64,000 bases of DNA from Leeia oryzae DSM 17879 (GCF_000376945.1 NZ_AQXU01000024.1:1-64000); one strand, 5' to 3'. Counted from the stretch's first letter, positions 19,511 through 29,190 are shown. Notes: a model not told the origin generated them from the letters alone. Translations and numbers: made by a program.

Positions 19511-20239
19511 TCAGGCTTCAAACTGGTGGAGTGAGAGCTGGTGCTGGTGGAGATGCAGATAACCCCAGTGCTGGCCGTGCCAGTCGGGCAATACCCAGCG
19601 TGTGCGTGTTTGCTGGTCTAGCTGCACATGATGGCAGGCAGGGCGGTGGGTGTGCCCATGAATCATGACGCAGTCAGGGTGCGCTCTGAACAACGCTGCC
19701 ACGGCTTCTGGATTGACATCCATGATCTGCATGGATTTGATCTGTTTTTGCTGTTCGCTCTGGGCGCGCAAACCATTGGCAATCTCACGACGCTCCGTCA
19801 GCGGTTTGGCCAGAAAGCTGGCCTGCCACTCAGGTGAACGAACGTGCTGCCGGAATTGCTGGTACTGAGCATCATCTGTGCACAGCTCATCACCATGCAG
19901 TAGCAGCAGGCTCAACTGGCCAATGCGAAGCAGATGGGGGGCGGCAATCAGCCGCATGCCGGCCTGACGGGCAACCTCCGAACCCACCAGAAAATCCCGG
20001 TTGCCATGCATGTAATACAGATTCACGCCGCGATCGGATGTTGATGTCAGGGCAGCAATAATCTGCTGGTATTCGGGCGCAACGGCCGCATCATCCCCAA
20101 TCCAGGCATCAAAAAAATCCCCCAGCATATACAGTTGATCGCCACTTTTTAGCGTGGGCAGCCAGGCCAGAAAATTCGAGGTCTCAGCCAGGGTTTGGCC
20201 GGAAAGATGCAAGTCAGAGATGAAGTAGATGTCTGGCAC
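19511..20239 (-). CDS. lpxH: UDP-2,3-diacylglucosamine diphosphatase
   Basis: A 242-residue calcineurin-like phosphoesterase that cuts UDP-2,3-diacylglucosamine to lipid X in lipid A synthesis at the inner face of the membrane. Metal-binding motifs appear in order: ISDLHLSG (near 7), LGDFFDAWIGDD (near 39), MHGNRDFLVG (near 78), LLLHGDELCTDD (near 112) and MIHGHTHRPA (near 193). The start codon is GTG with a weak ribosome binding site. It lies downstream of two cyclophilin genes on the same strand, separated by an 80-base gap with a strong hairpin. Confidence 0.94.
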   Translation of the reverse strand: MPDIYFISDLHLSGQTLAETSNFLAWLPTLKSGDQLYMLGDFFDAWIGDDAAVAPEYQQIIAALTSTSDRGVNLYYMHGNRDFLVGSEVARQAGMRLIAAPHLLRIGQLSLLLLHGDELCTDDAQYQQFRQHVRSPEWQASFLAKPLTERREIANGLRAQSEQQKQIKSMQIMDVNPEAVAALFRAHPDCVMIHGHTHRPACHHVQLDQQTRTRWVLPDWHGQHWGYLHLHQHQLSLHQFEA

Positions 20240-20272
20240 GGCAGGGTACCGGTAGGTGAGGGGGCAACGCTG

Positions 20273-20309
20273 GTATCGCCGGAAAACCCGTGAGGCATTC
20301 CGGCGATAC
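20273..20309 (-). terminator. Strong stem-loop between ppiB and lpxH
   Basis: GTATCGCCGGAA and TTCCGGCGATAC form a perfect 12-bp stem over a 13-base loop, 10 bases after the ppiB stop codon. No T-run follows on the minus strand, so termination may be partial or the hairpin may protect the ppiB message. Confidence 0.5.
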
Positions 20310-20319
20310 AGGGGACAGC

Positions 20320-20826
20320 TTAGTCTTCGATCAACTCGGCTTTATCGATCACGACGTCTTCTTTCGGCACGTCCTGATGGAAGCCGGCATTACCGGTTTT
20401 GACTTTGCGGATTTCATCCACGACATTTTGGCCTTCGGTCACTTTACCGAAAACGCAGTAGCCGAAGCCCTGGGAGGTCGGTGCACGGAAGTTCAGGAAG
20501 TCATTGTCGGCCACGTTGATGAAGAACTGGGCGGTGGCGGAGTGAGGATCCGGTGTACGGGCCATGGCAATGGTGTAGCTGTCGTTTTTCAGACCGTTGC
20601 TGGCTTCGTTCTCGATCATGTCACGTGTTTCTTTTTGTTTCATGCCTGGTTCGAAACCGCCGCCCTGAATCATGAAGCCATCAATTACACGGTGGAAAAT
20701 GGTACCGTCGTAGAAGCCGGCTTTGACGTATTCAACAAAGTTGGCTACCGTTTTCGGCGCTTTTTCGGCATCCAGCGCAATTGTGATATCACCAAAGCGG
20801 GTGCTCAGTTTGACGGAAGTAGACAT
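20320..20826 (-). CDS. ppiB: Cytoplasmic peptidyl-prolyl cis-trans isomerase (cyclophilin)
   Basis: A 168-residue cyclophilin that speeds proline isomerisation during folding. It lacks a signal peptide, so it acts in the cytoplasm. Active-site motifs are [21 protein letters not shown] (split around residues 39-59), [20 protein letters not shown] and [11 protein letters not shown]. The start ATG has AAGGA close upstream. It is preceded by a second, exported cyclophilin gene 89 bases away on the same strand, an arrangement that gives one enzyme per compartment. Confidence 0.95.
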   Translation of the reverse strand: MSTSVKLSTRFGDITIALDAEKAPKTVANFVEYVKAGFYDGTIFHRVIDGFMIQGGGFEPGMKQKETRDMIENEASNGLKNDSYTIAMARTPDPHSATAQFFINVADNDFLNFRAPTSQGFGYCVFGKVTEGQNVVDEIRKVKTGNAGFHQDVPKEDVVIDKAELIED

Positions 20827-20915
20827 TAGGATTCCTTTACTAAAATGGCTGTCTGATTATGTGTGGTGTGTTGCTCGGGGCGACATTGCGGATACGGACA
20901 AGGCCACCCGGGGCA

Positions 20916-21566
20916 TCAGGTCGTCTTTTTCTTGACGACTTTTTTCTTTACTGCCGGTTTTTTTGCCGGGGCTGCCGGGCTAGCGGGCGCGGCCTCTGCA
21001 ATGCGGGTAATGGATTCAATCACGACATCGTTAGTCGGTACGTCATCAAAATTACCCACAGCATGGGTCGGTACGGTCGATATTTTTTCTGCGACCTCAT
21101 ACCCTTTGACGATTCTGCCGAACACGGCATAACCGATATAGTCCGGTTGCGGCTTGTAGAAGTTCAGGTGCTTGTTGTCGTTCAGGTTAATGAAAAACTG
21201 GCTGGTGGCTGAGTCTGGGTCGTTGGTGCGTGCCATGGCCAGAGTGCCCGGCTTGTTTTGCAGAAGCGGACTGGCTTCATTCTTGATCGGGTCATGTGTC
21301 GGCTTTTGTTTCAGGCCAGGGGCAAAACCACCACCCTGAATCATGAACTTGGCAATGGTACGGTGAAACACCGTCCCGTTATAAAAGCCGCTGTCGACAT
21401 AGCTGAGGAAGTTCTTAACGGTGAGCGGTGCCTTGTCGGCATACAGCTCGGCCACCAGTGTACCGGTGTTGGTCTTGATTTCGACCATCGGGTTGTTGGC
21501 ATACGCAACACCCACTAGCAGTGCACAGGCAGCCACCATGCTTTGGCATAAAAACTTCAGTTTCAT
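20916..21566 (-). CDS. ppiA: Periplasmic peptidyl-prolyl cis-trans isomerase (cyclophilin)
   Basis: A 216-residue exported cyclophilin. Residues 1-23 are a signal peptide (cleavage near GVAYA-NN). The catalytic core shows NGTVFHRTIAKFMIQGGG, LAMARTNDPDSATSQFFINL and GYAVFGRIVKGYE. Beyond the usual end, the protein has an Ala/Pro stretch and a strongly basic tail KKPAVKKKVVKKKTT, which could bind the acidic cell envelope or nucleic acid; this is speculation. The ATG has AAGGA upstream. It follows the L,D-transpeptidase gene by 16 bases and may be read with it. Confidence 0.92.
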   Translation of the reverse strand: MKLKFLCQSMVAACALLVGVAYANNPMVEIKTNTGTLVAELYADKAPLTVKNFLSYVDSGFYNGTVFHRTIAKFMIQGGGFAPGLKQKPTHDPIKNEASPLLQNKPGTLAMARTNDPDSATSQFFINLNDNKHLNFYKPQPDYIGYAVFGRIVKGYEVAEKISTVPTHAVGNFDDVPTNDVVIESITRIAEAAPASPAAPAKKPAVKKKVVKKKTT

Positions 21567-21582
21567 AGGGTATCCTTAATGC

Positions 21583-22833
21583 TCAGGAAGCATCTTCAAA
21601 AACAATTTTCCAATTGCCATCAATGCGCTGCCAGTACTGGCGTTTCATACTGGTGCCACTGGCGACATTACTCTGATAAGACTGTTCAAAGGTGGCGACC
21701 ATCAAATCCGGTTTGCCTGGGTAAGCCAGCAGGCTCAGGTTATCAACCTTGACCTTGACCCATTTACGCGTGGCATTGACCGCCATTTTTTGCGCTTTCC
21801 ATGCCGCCAGATCCATGGCGCCCGACTTGAACGTATTGGCATAATGGGTCAGGTAGCGGTTGGTATCCAGACTTTCCCAGTCTTTCCGCCATTGTTCTAC
21901 CTGACTCTCCAATACCTGTTTAGTCTTGTGGTTTTCCAGAGAGTTCACCCAGTTGAACTGCTTGCTGATAATCACCGGTGTTACGCCTACCTGAAGGTAT
22001 TTCTTCAGGGCGTTCAGATCCGGGTTGGTCAGGGCTACACAGCCATTGGACGACAGGGGCGGGCGGCTGTAGGTGCCGGACGGGCTGCCGTGCAACCAGA
22101 TGCCATGCCCGGTTCTGCCTTCACGACGATCCCACTCATTCGGATAATTGAGCGGGAAGGCGGCATCGCCATACATGTCTGGCAGGGTGCTCTTTGGCAG
22201 TTCCGAGGTGACAAAATACACGCCCAGCGGGGTCCGCTGGTCGCCTTCGACATACTTGTCGTAACCGTTCTTGCCAATGGTGATATAAAAGTCATCCACC
22301 CGTTTCGGCAAGCCGTTGTCATTTTCGTACACGTACATGCGAGACTTGGTCACGTCGACTGCCAGCAGGTAACGCTGGGCCGGGGACATTTTGACCACAT
22401 TGGCCGGAATCTGGTCAGCCGGCACATCGGCCGTGTAATGACCGATCCGGACCTTGGCTTCATGCCGCAGGTCATTGAGTGCATCTTGCTGGATGGCGGT
22501 CAGGTTGCCCAGATTGGAAATGGGCTGCTGGCGGGCCAGTAGCAGGTCGCCCTGGATCAGGTGCGCCAGTTTGTAGTTGGGGTACTCGGTCAGCAGCTGG
22601 TTGAGCATGCGCTGCGCATTCTCGAGGTCGCCCTGGCGCATGAACGAAATCACACGAATCAGCTGCTCTTCCGGCCGTTTGTGGCCTTGGGTCAGCGGAA
22701 TTTCGCCAAGATGCTGAATGGCAGCCGCATCCGCGCGGATGCTTTGCGCCGGATGCAGGGAAATATTCCCCATGGAGCTCATGGAGGCTGCCGGCAATAC
22801 CGTCAGAATCAGTGCACAGGTACGTTTGATCAT
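21583..22833 (-). CDS. L,D-transpeptidase with C-terminal NTF2-like (Cds6-type) domain
   Basis: A 416-residue exported enzyme that cross-links or modifies peptidoglycan. Residues 1-25 resemble a signal peptide. A helical region near 50-120 is followed by the YkuD catalytic domain with HGSPSGTYSRPPLSSNGCVA: the nucleophile is C265 and its partner is the histidine of the HG motif. The last 110 residues (from VEQWRKDWESLDTNRYL) form an NTF2-like domain of the kind named Cds6 C-terminal domain. That domain is clearly related to the end of the product of the gene just upstream. The start is uncertain: ATG at 22833 gives a sensible signal peptide, while a GTG at 22869 would add 12 residues. Confidence 0.86.
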   Translation of the reverse strand: MIKRTCALILTVLPAASMSSMGNISLHPAQSIRADAAAIQHLGEIPLTQGHKRPEEQLIRVISFMRQGDLENAQRMLNQLLTEYPNYKLAHLIQGDLLLARQQPISNLGNLTAIQQDALNDLRHEAKVRIGHYTADVPADQIPANVVKMSPAQRYLLAVDVTKSRMYVYENDNGLPKRVDDFYITIGKNGYDKYVEGDQRTPLGVYFVTSELPKSTLPDMYGDAAFPLNYPNEWDRREGRTGHGIWLHGSPSGTYSRPPLSSNGCVALTNPDLNALKKYLQVGVTPVIISKQFNWVNSLENHKTKQVLESQVEQWRKDWESLDTNRYLTHYANTFKSGAMDLAAWKAQKMAVNATRKWVKVKVDNLSLLAYPGKPDLMVATFEQSYQSNVASGTSMKRQYWQRIDGNWKIVFEDAS

Positions 22834-22874
22834 GATGCCCGCGCTGGATAGGGTTTTCTTATGTGGCACGATAC

Positions 22875-24059
22875 TTAACGACCGACTCGTTCTTCAATGA
22901 TCACCCAACGGTCGCCGCTTTTGCTAAGCACCAGTGTCTTGGGGGTGACGCTCTTGAGTGCATCGGACTTGTAAGACTGGCTGAAGGTAACCTTGGCCGT
23001 CTTGTCATCAATAAAGGTGACCGACGGCTCATTGATACCGACCGCAATCGATTTGGGGGCCGAGATGCGGTCTTTGCGCTCGCTCTCCCAGTCTTTGCGG
23101 CTCAAGCCTTTAGGCGGGTGGAAGTCTTTGCCATAAGCGCTAAGGTAGGACGATACTCTCTGGCCGGACCAGGCCTGTGCCCAGGATTCGACGGCGCGAA
23201 CCACCGGTTTGCTGTCACGTGGCGTGTCGGCCACTGGTTTTGTGTCCGGTTTGGCATCCGCTTTTGCGGTGGTATCAGGCTTGGTTTTGGTATCTGCCGG
23301 TTTGGTGGCGGTATCCGGTTTTGCCTTGGCATCCGCTACCTTGATGGCAGGCTTGGCGGCGGCATCTGCCGTTTTGCTGGCATCCGGCAACTTGTTCTCT
23401 ACCGATTTTGCATCGACCGGTTTGGCAACCGGGATGGTTGTTGTGTCAACCGGTTTGACCGGCGGTGGTGTTACAGGCTTGGTACTGACATCGACCGGCG
23501 CAATGGTGGCCAGTTTGACCGGATCAGCGGCTGGGGCAATCTTGCCGCCCCCGCTCTTGCGGGAGAACAGCTCACGCACCATCGTCAGCTTGATCTGGGC
23601 ATTGGCATTGCCCTTGTCCAGCTGCAACGCTTTGCTATAGGCCTGACTGGCCATCTCGGCGTAAATGTCGCCCAGGTTTTCGTGGGCAGTGGCATAGCTT
23701 GGATGGGTCTGGATGGCCATTTGCAGCGCCTGACGGGCTTTGTCAAACTGCTTTTGCTGTGCGTACAGCACGGCCAGGTTGTTATAGGGTTCTGGCAGGT
23801 CCGGGAAGTCTTCGGTCAGAGCCTGGAATACCTTGATGGCGTCCGATGATTTGCCAAGCTCGGCCAATGCCAAACCTTTGGCGAAACGTACCTGGGCATC
23901 TTTCGGGAACTTGACCAGATACTGGTTTGCCCGGTCGACGGCTTGGGTGCTTTGTCCTTGCTTGATCAGTTTGCCGATTTCTTGTGCTTCATCGGCCAGT
24001 GCAGGCAAGGCAGCCAGGGCAAGGCAGATAGGCAGGAGTCGCAAGGCGCTAATTTTCAT
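22875..24059 (-). CDS. Exported TPR protein with NTF2-like C-terminal domain
   Basis: A 394-residue protein. Residues 1-22 are a signal peptide (ALPALA-DE). Residues 25-165 are about four TPR units (for example YNNLAVLYAQQKQFDKARQAL), which usually mediate protein contacts. A linker of about 110 residues, rich in Lys, Pro, Asp, Thr and Ala with repeated KPDT/KPAD units, leads to a C-terminal NTF2-like domain (VESWAQAWSGQRVSSYLSAY to the end). That domain aligns with the end of the neighbouring L,D-transpeptidase. The 41-base gap suggests one operon. A joint periplasmic role in cell-wall work is an inference; no enzyme motif is visible here. Confidence 0.82.
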   Translation of the reverse strand: MKISALRLLPICLALAALPALADEAQEIGKLIKQGQSTQAVDRANQYLVKFPKDAQVRFAKGLALAELGKSSDAIKVFQALTEDFPDLPEPYNNLAVLYAQQKQFDKARQALQMAIQTHPSYATAHENLGDIYAEMASQAYSKALQLDKGNANAQIKLTMVRELFSRKSGGGKIAPAADPVKLATIAPVDVSTKPVTPPPVKPVDTTTIPVAKPVDAKSVENKLPDASKTADAAAKPAIKVADAKAKPDTATKPADTKTKPDTTAKADAKPDTKPVADTPRDSKPVVRAVESWAQAWSGQRVSSYLSAYGKDFHPPKGLSRKDWESERKDRISAPKSIAVGINEPSVTFIDDKTAKVTFSQSYKSDALKSVTPKTLVLSKSGDRWVIIEERVGR

Positions 24060-24155
24060 GGCAGGTAGTGGCTTTTCAAATCTCGGTTAAACTGGTGGAT
24101 TCTACCAACACCTGATAGGTACTACAATTGCATCTTGCCCGCTTTGCGCTTTCTA

Positions 24156-24180
24156 CACGCCTTTTGCAACAAAAGGCGTG
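24156..24180. other. Perfect stem-loop in the intergenic gap
   Basis: CACGCCTTTTG and CAAAAGGCGTG form an uninterrupted 11-bp stem over a 3-base loop, between the TPR gene's 5' side and the transporter gene's 3' end. Both flanking genes are on the minus strand, so it could mark the end of the transporter message. No T-run lies directly after the stem on either strand. Confidence 0.5.
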
Positions 24181-24262
24181 CTGCAGAAGCCTGAGGCGAT
24201 TCATGTTTGATTGCTGACTATGCTCGGTTAATTGCGATCTGTTGTTTGAGCATCCAAATATC

Positions 24263-25498
24263 TTAATGAAAAGCCAGGTAGAAGCCAGTCATTGCCAGCG
24301 TGATCAGGGTGATCGGTACGCCGACACGTGCATGGCATCGCCAATCAATCGTGATTTTCTGTCTGGCCGCCGCATCGATGACAATGATATTGGCGATGCT
24401 GCCGACAATCAGCAAATTGCCTGCAAAGGTACTCGCTAGCGCAAGTAAAAGTCCGCTCGTCTCGTGATTTGCGACCGGTAGCAGCAACATGACGGCAGGA
24501 ACATTTGACACCAGATTGGATAGGACGAATGTGGCAAAAAACAGGTGTGATGTCTGTTCTAATTGAATGCCTTTTTGAGCCAGAAACTGGATGGATTCCG
24601 CACTGATGCCGGTTTGTTGGAACGCATGATTGACCACAAAGAGGCTCATGAAGAGTACCAACAACTCCCAATCTACCAGTCCCAGCATTTTGCGGGAATG
24701 CAGTTTTCGGCTGGTCAATAAAATCCCCGCGCCAATTAACGCGACATATTCCGTAGGCCAGGGCCCCACAAGGAAGGCGATTAATAATCCTGCTGCGACG
24801 AGCAGTCCTTTTGTCGTTTGCCAGGGGTCAAATGGCATTAAGTCATCAGTGCCCAGGCTAGGTGAAGCAGGGGTAGATGAATCTAAGGCGTTGAGTTTCC
24901 ATTTACCTTTGGTTTGCCAAGCAATGAGCGCCCAGCAAATGAATAGTCCGAGGGCGACAGGGATGATGGCATCTAGGAAATAGGCGCCAAAAGATATTTT
25001 GAGCGATTGGCCGATGAGCATGTTTTGAGGGTTGCCAATCAATGTTGCCGCGGATCCGATATTGGCTGCACATGCAAGGGCAAGAAGGTAGGGAATGGCC
25101 GCTACTTGCCGTTTTCTGCATACATCAATTAAGACAGGGGCTATCGCTAAGCAGACGATGTCATTGCTGAAAATCGCGGATAGGACGGCGGTAACGATAA
25201 TTAAAGCACCCAAAAAACCTGCAGGGCCGACCCCTAGCCGACCTAGTTTATGCGTGATCCAGTCATAAAATCCTCCCAGGCGCATCTGAGCAGAAACCAC
25301 CATGAAGGAAAAAAGCAGGATGATTGTTGGCAGGTTAATTGCTTTTACCGCCTCATCCAAACTCATGGCATTGATACTGATGATCGCGATTGCACCGAGT
25401 AACGCAACGCCTGTTCGGTCAAGCTGAAGAAATGGCAAGCCACCCAGGATCATGCCTATGTATACGATGAGAAAAATAATCAGGATTGAAAGCGTCAT
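24263..25498 (-). CDS. ArsB/NhaD/CitM superfamily (SLC13-like) anion or ion transporter
   Basis: A 411-residue inner-membrane protein with about 10-11 hydrophobic helices. Motifs fit the ion transporter superfamily holding ArsB, CitM and P-type proteins: FSNDIVCLAIAPVLID near 110, NIGSAATLIGNPQNMLIG near 145, SNLVSNVPAVMLLLP near 330 and STFAGNLLIVGSIANIIV near 362, which are the paired NxxT/SNVPAV-type substrate loops. The ion carried is not decided; arsenite, sulfate or carboxylates are possible, and no arsR or arsC gene is nearby. Codons are richer in A/T than in the flanking genes. The gene stands alone between the TPR gene and glnS. Confidence 0.82.
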   Translation of the reverse strand: MTLSILIIFLIVYIGMILGGLPFLQLDRTGVALLGAIAIISINAMSLDEAVKAINLPTIILLFSFMVVSAQMRLGGFYDWITHKLGRLGVGPAGFLGALIIVTAVLSAIFSNDIVCLAIAPVLIDVCRKRQVAAIPYLLALACAANIGSAATLIGNPQNMLIGQSLKISFGAYFLDAIIPVALGLFICWALIAWQTKGKWKLNALDSSTPASPSLGTDDLMPFDPWQTTKGLLVAAGLLIAFLVGPWPTEYVALIGAGILLTSRKLHSRKMLGLVDWELLVLFMSLFVVNHAFQQTGISAESIQFLAQKGIQLEQTSHLFFATFVLSNLVSNVPAVMLLLPVANHETSGLLLALASTFAGNLLIVGSIANIIVIDAAARQKITIDWRCHARVGVPITLITLAMTGFYLAFH

Positions 25499-25894
25499 TG
25501 TCCAGTGTGTCTTTGAAGATAGGCAGGTAAAAATTATACAGCAGTTCGGTTGAGCAACTGGTGATGTACGTATTACCCCGGTTCATCTTGTTTTTACTGG
25601 CGGAGCGCCGTGTGGTGTTACCCCGATTCGACAAATCAAAACCGCTTGCATGGTCGCTGCGCATCAGGTCGATGGATCGCGTGTCGGCCCGCTCAAGTGA
25701 GTTGGCAAGCCAGTGTGTACCGTTCTTCATGGATGCCAGACTGGGTGGCTTTATGCATGAGGCGCGGTGTATGCCATGTTCCGCGGTTAACGGTAAAATG
25801 CAGTGGGCAACGGTTTGATTCAGGTTTGGGCGTGTTTCGGGTAGAATTAGCATATTCCTATTGATGAGTCTCTTTTGAGAACTGTGCCCAAGAC
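25499..25894. other. Intergenic region upstream of glnS
   Basis: Almost 400 bases between the divergent transporter and glnS genes. It must hold promoters for both. Short open frames exist on both strands (for example 25561-25818 plus), but none has a ribosome binding site or family resemblance. A TAGAAT at 25843-25848 could be the glnS -10 box, with only a poor -35 match. I see nothing else that I can name. Confidence 0.5.
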
Positions 25895-27589
25895 ATGAGC
25901 GACACACCTGTAATCTCCAACTTTATCCGTAACATCATTGATGCAGATATTGCTGCCGGTAAACATGCCTCCATCGTTACCCGCTTTCCGCCCGAGCCAA
26001 ACGGCTACCTGCACGTAGGGCACGCCAAATCCATTTGCCTGAATTTCGGACTGGTACAAGGCGATGCGTCATACCCGGGGGTCTGTAACCTGCGTTTTGA
26101 CGATACCAACCCGGAAAAAGAGTCCGACGAATATGCGCGCTCCATTGCGGCCGATGTGGCCTGGCTGGGGTTCCAGTGGAATGGCGAGATTCGGCATGCG
26201 TCGGATTATTTTCCGCAGTTATACCAGTACGCCGTCGAGCTGATCCAGAAAGGCCTGGCGTATGTGTGCGAGCTAAACGCTGAAGAAATGCGTGCTTATC
26301 GCGGTTCCCTGACCGAGCCGGGTAAAAACAGTCCTTATCGCGACCGTACGGTGGAAGAAAACCTGGATCTGTTCACGCGCATGAAAAACGGCGAGTTTGC
26401 CGATGGCAGCAAAACCCTGCGCCTGAAAATCGACATGTCATCCGGCAACGTGAACATGCGCGATCCGGTCATCTACCGGATCCGTCGTGCGCACCATATC
26501 CGCACGGGTGACGACTGGTGCATCTATCCGATGTATGACTATACCCATTGCATTTCAGATGCGCTGGAAGGCATTACCCATTCGCTGTGCACACTGGAGT
26601 TTGAAGACCATCGCCCGTTGTACGACTGGGTACTGGACAATATCTCGATTGATTGCCATCCGCGTCAGTATGAATTCTCGCGTCTGGAACTGCTGTATGC
26701 GCTGACATCCAAACGCAAGCTGAACCAGCTGGTCACCGAAGGGATTGTGTCCGGATGGGACGATCCGCGCATGCCAACCATTTCCGGTATGCGGCGTCGC
26801 GGTTATTCGCCGGAAGGCATCCGTCTGTTTGCCCAGCGTTGCGGTGTGTCCAAGAGCGAGAACGTCATTGACTATTCCGTGCTGGAAGGTGCCGTGCGCG
26901 AAATGCTCGAAACCCAGGCGCCGCGCGTGATGGCCGTGCTGAATCCGATCAAGGTCACCCTGACCAATTTTGAAGCGGGCGTGACCGGCTCGCGCAGCGC
27001 GCCATTCCATCCGCATCATCCGGAGTTTGGCGAACGTGAAGTGCCTATCGCCAAAACGATTTATGTCGAGCGGGATGACTTTGCCGAAGTGCCGCCGGCT
27101 GGCTGGCAACGCCTGACCCCAGGCGGGGAAGTGCGGTTGCGCTACTCCTATGTGATCAAGTGTGACGAAGTGATCAAGGATGCGTCTGGCCAGGTGGTAG
27201 AGCTGAAGTGTTCTATTGATCCGGCCACGCTGGGCCAAAATCCGGTGGGCCGCAAGGTCAAGGGCGTGATTCACTGGGTATCTGCCGAGCATGCGATTGA
27301 GGCTGATGTCCGTCTGTATGACCGCCTGTTTACCGAACCACGTCCGGATGCCGTACGTGGCGCGGATGGCGAATATGTGGACTTCAAGCAGTTCATCAAT
27401 CCGGCATCGCTGGCGACAGTGACAGCCTATGTGGAAGCCTGCGTGAAGGATGCTGCGCCAGAAACCCGTTATCAGTTCGAGCGACTGGGGTATTTCTGTA
27501 CCGACCGCTTTGAACATGTGGCAGGGCAGCGTCCGGTATTTAACCGTACAGTCACCCTGAAAGACTCATGGGCCAAGGAGCAGGGCTGA
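25895..27589 (+). CDS. glnS: Glutaminyl-tRNA synthetase
   Basis: A 564-residue class I aminoacyl-tRNA synthetase that charges tRNA-Gln. The HIGH-type motif is in [15 protein letters not shown] near residue 32. The KMSKS equivalent is [11 protein letters not shown] near 270. The C-terminal anticodon-binding beta-barrels cover about 340-560 ([15 protein letters not shown] to the end). Size and order match the E. coli enzyme, which shows that the organism charges Gln directly. The ATG lies in GACATGAGC with a weak ribosome binding site. A hairpin with weak terminator features follows. Confidence 0.97.
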   Translation: MSDTPVISNFIRNIIDADIAAGKHASIVTRFPPEPNGYLHVGHAKSICLNFGLVQGDASYPGVCNLRFDDTNPEKESDEYARSIAADVAWLGFQWNGEIRHASDYFPQLYQYAVELIQKGLAYVCELNAEEMRAYRGSLTEPGKNSPYRDRTVEENLDLFTRMKNGEFADGSKTLRLKIDMSSGNVNMRDPVIYRIRRAHHIRTGDDWCIYPMYDYTHCISDALEGITHSLCTLEFEDHRPLYDWVLDNISIDCHPRQYEFSRLELLYALTSKRKLNQLVTEGIVSGWDDPRMPTISGMRRRGYSPEGIRLFAQRCGVSKSENVIDYSVLEGAVREMLETQAPRVMAVLNPIKVTLTNFEAGVTGSRSAPFHPHHPEFGEREVPIAKTIYVERDDFAEVPPAGWQRLTPGGEVRLRYSYVIKCDEVIKDASGQVVELKCSIDPATLGQNPVGRKVKGVIHWVSAEHAIEADVRLYDRLFTEPRPDAVRGADGEYVDFKQFINPASLATVTAYVEACVKDAAPETRYQFERLGYFCTDRFEHVAGQRPVFNRTVTLKDSWAKEQG

Positions 27590-27669
27590 TGTCTTTGTTT
27601 GCGCCGTATCCGGCCGGAGAACGATGTTGATTGGCTGAATGGATGTGCATTCTGCACTCGCCGTCAAAG

Positions 27670-27698
27670 GGCACCCCGCTGGGGTGCCTGTTCTGTTT
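27670..27698 (+). terminator. Probable terminator after glnS
   Basis: GGCACCCC (27670-27677) and GGGGTGCC (27681-27688) form an 8-bp GC-rich stem with a 3-base loop. The following TGTTCTGTTT is T-rich but broken. It lies 80 bases after the glnS stop. Confidence 0.6.
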
Positions 27699-27751
27699 AA
27701 TAGACTCTGTTAACTTCCCGGATGTGACAGAGCTTGAAAAAGTGAAATCCT

Positions 27752-29128
27752 ATGCTGTCTCTGTATAACACGCTGACCCGTCAAAAAGAGCAATTCGTCC
27801 CGATCGAGCCTGGCAAAGTGCGCATGTATGTGTGCGGGATGACCGTTTATGATTTCTGCCACATTGGCCACGCACGCATGCTGGCCGCCTTTGACGTGAT
27901 CTATCGCTGGTTGTCGGCCACCGGGCTGGAGGTGACCTATGTTCGCAACATTACCGATATCGACGACAAGATCATCAAGCGGGCGGCCGAAAATGGCGAA
28001 ACCATTGGTGCGCTGGTCGAGCGATTTGTCGGCGCGATGCATGAAGATACTGCCCAGCTGCGCCTGCTGCCGCCGAGCTTTGAGCCACGGGCAACCGAGC
28101 ACGTGCCGGGCATGGTGGCGCTGATCGAAAAACTGATCGCCAACGGGCGGGCGTACCCTGCAGCCAACGGCGATGTGTACTATGCCGTGCGCGAATTTCC
28201 CGATTACGGCAAGCTTTCCGGCAAGTCGCTGGACGACTTGCGGGCTGGCGAGCGGGTGGGGGTTGACCCTTACAAGCGCGACCCGCTGGATTTCGTGCTC
28301 TGGAAAGCTGCCAAGCCGGGCGAGCCGAGCTGGCCATCTCCATGGGGTGAAGGTCGCCCGGGCTGGCATATCGAGTGCTCGGTCATGAGCTGCCATCATC
28401 TGGGTGAGCATTTTGACATTCATGGCGGTGGTGAGGACTTGCAGTTCCCGCATCATGAGAACGAGATTGCCCAGAGCGAGGGGGCGCATAACCATGCCTA
28501 TGTGAATTACTGGCTGCATAACGGCTTTATTCAGGTCGATGGCGAGAAAATGTCCAAGTCTCTGGGCAATTTCTTCACGATCCGCGATGTGTTGCAGCAC
28601 TTTGATGGCGAGGTGGTGCGGTTCTTTATTGTCCGCAGTCATTATCGCAGTCCTGTGAACTACTCCGACAAGGTGCTGGAAGATGCGCAGCAGGCACTGA
28701 CCCGACTGTACACGGCGCTGCGCGGGGTGGAGCTGGCTGCAGACCATGGCATTGACTGGTCACAATCGCAGGCAGCGCGCTTTAAGGCAGCCATGAACGA
28801 TGACTTCAATACCCCTGAGGCCGTTGCCGTGCTGTTTGAACTGGCAACTGAAGTCAACCGCTCCAAGGATCCGGCAACGGCGCGTTTGTTAAAGCAGCTG
28901 GCGGGTGTGCTTGGTTTGCTGGAGCGCGATCCTACCGAGTTTCTGCAGGCCGGCAAAGCGGATGAAGGCGGTTTGACACCTGACGCGATCGAGACGCTGA
29001 TTGCAGAGCGTTTGGCTGCGCGTAAAGCCAAGAACTTTGCCGAGTCAGACCGTATCCGGGATGCCTTGCTGGCAGCGGGCATTGTGCTGGAAGACGGTCC
29101 GCAAGGAACTACCTGGCGCCGCCAGTAA
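27752..29128 (+). CDS. cysS: Cysteinyl-tRNA synthetase
   Basis: A 458-residue class I synthetase that charges tRNA-Cys. The zinc/HIGH region is [17 protein letters not shown] (near residue 27), further zinc ligands lie in [20 protein letters not shown] (near 208-227), and the KMSKS loop is [11 protein letters not shown] near 267. A DALR-type helical domain and a C-terminal helix ([18 protein letters not shown]) finish the chain. The ATG is preceded by a weak site. A strong terminator follows 27 bases after the stop. Confidence 0.97.
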   Translation: MLSLYNTLTRQKEQFVPIEPGKVRMYVCGMTVYDFCHIGHARMLAAFDVIYRWLSATGLEVTYVRNITDIDDKIIKRAAENGETIGALVERFVGAMHEDTAQLRLLPPSFEPRATEHVPGMVALIEKLIANGRAYPAANGDVYYAVREFPDYGKLSGKSLDDLRAGERVGVDPYKRDPLDFVLWKAAKPGEPSWPSPWGEGRPGWHIECSVMSCHHLGEHFDIHGGGEDLQFPHHENEIAQSEGAHNHAYVNYWLHNGFIQVDGEKMSKSLGNFFTIRDVLQHFDGEVVRFFIVRSHYRSPVNYSDKVLEDAQQALTRLYTALRGVELAADHGIDWSQSQAARFKAAMNDDFNTPEAVAVLFELATEVNRSKDPATARLLKQLAGVLGLLERDPTEFLQAGKADEGGLTPDAIETLIAERLAARKAKNFAESDRIRDALLAAGIVLEDGPQGTTWRRQ

Positions 29129-29154
29129 GCCATTGTCGCTGAGGGTTGAGGCAA

Positions 29155-29190
29155 CAAAAAACCGCCTGCAAGATGCAGGCGGTTTTTTGT
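29155..29190. terminator. Bidirectional terminator between cysS and the lipoprotein gene
   Basis: AAAAAACCGCCTGCA pairs with TGCAGGCGGTTTTTT over a short AGA loop. The A-run on one side and T-run on the other let it stop transcription from cysS (plus) and from the convergent lipoprotein gene (minus). Confidence 0.92.

Noticed and set aside
23210-23480. Repeated short units that might suggest a CRISPR or DNA repeat array
   Set aside because: They are imperfect codon repeats of the KPDT/KPAD linker in the TPR protein, without spacers of constant length.
25561-25818. Small plus-strand frame upstream of glnS
   Set aside because: No ribosome binding site, no recognisable family and unnatural composition.
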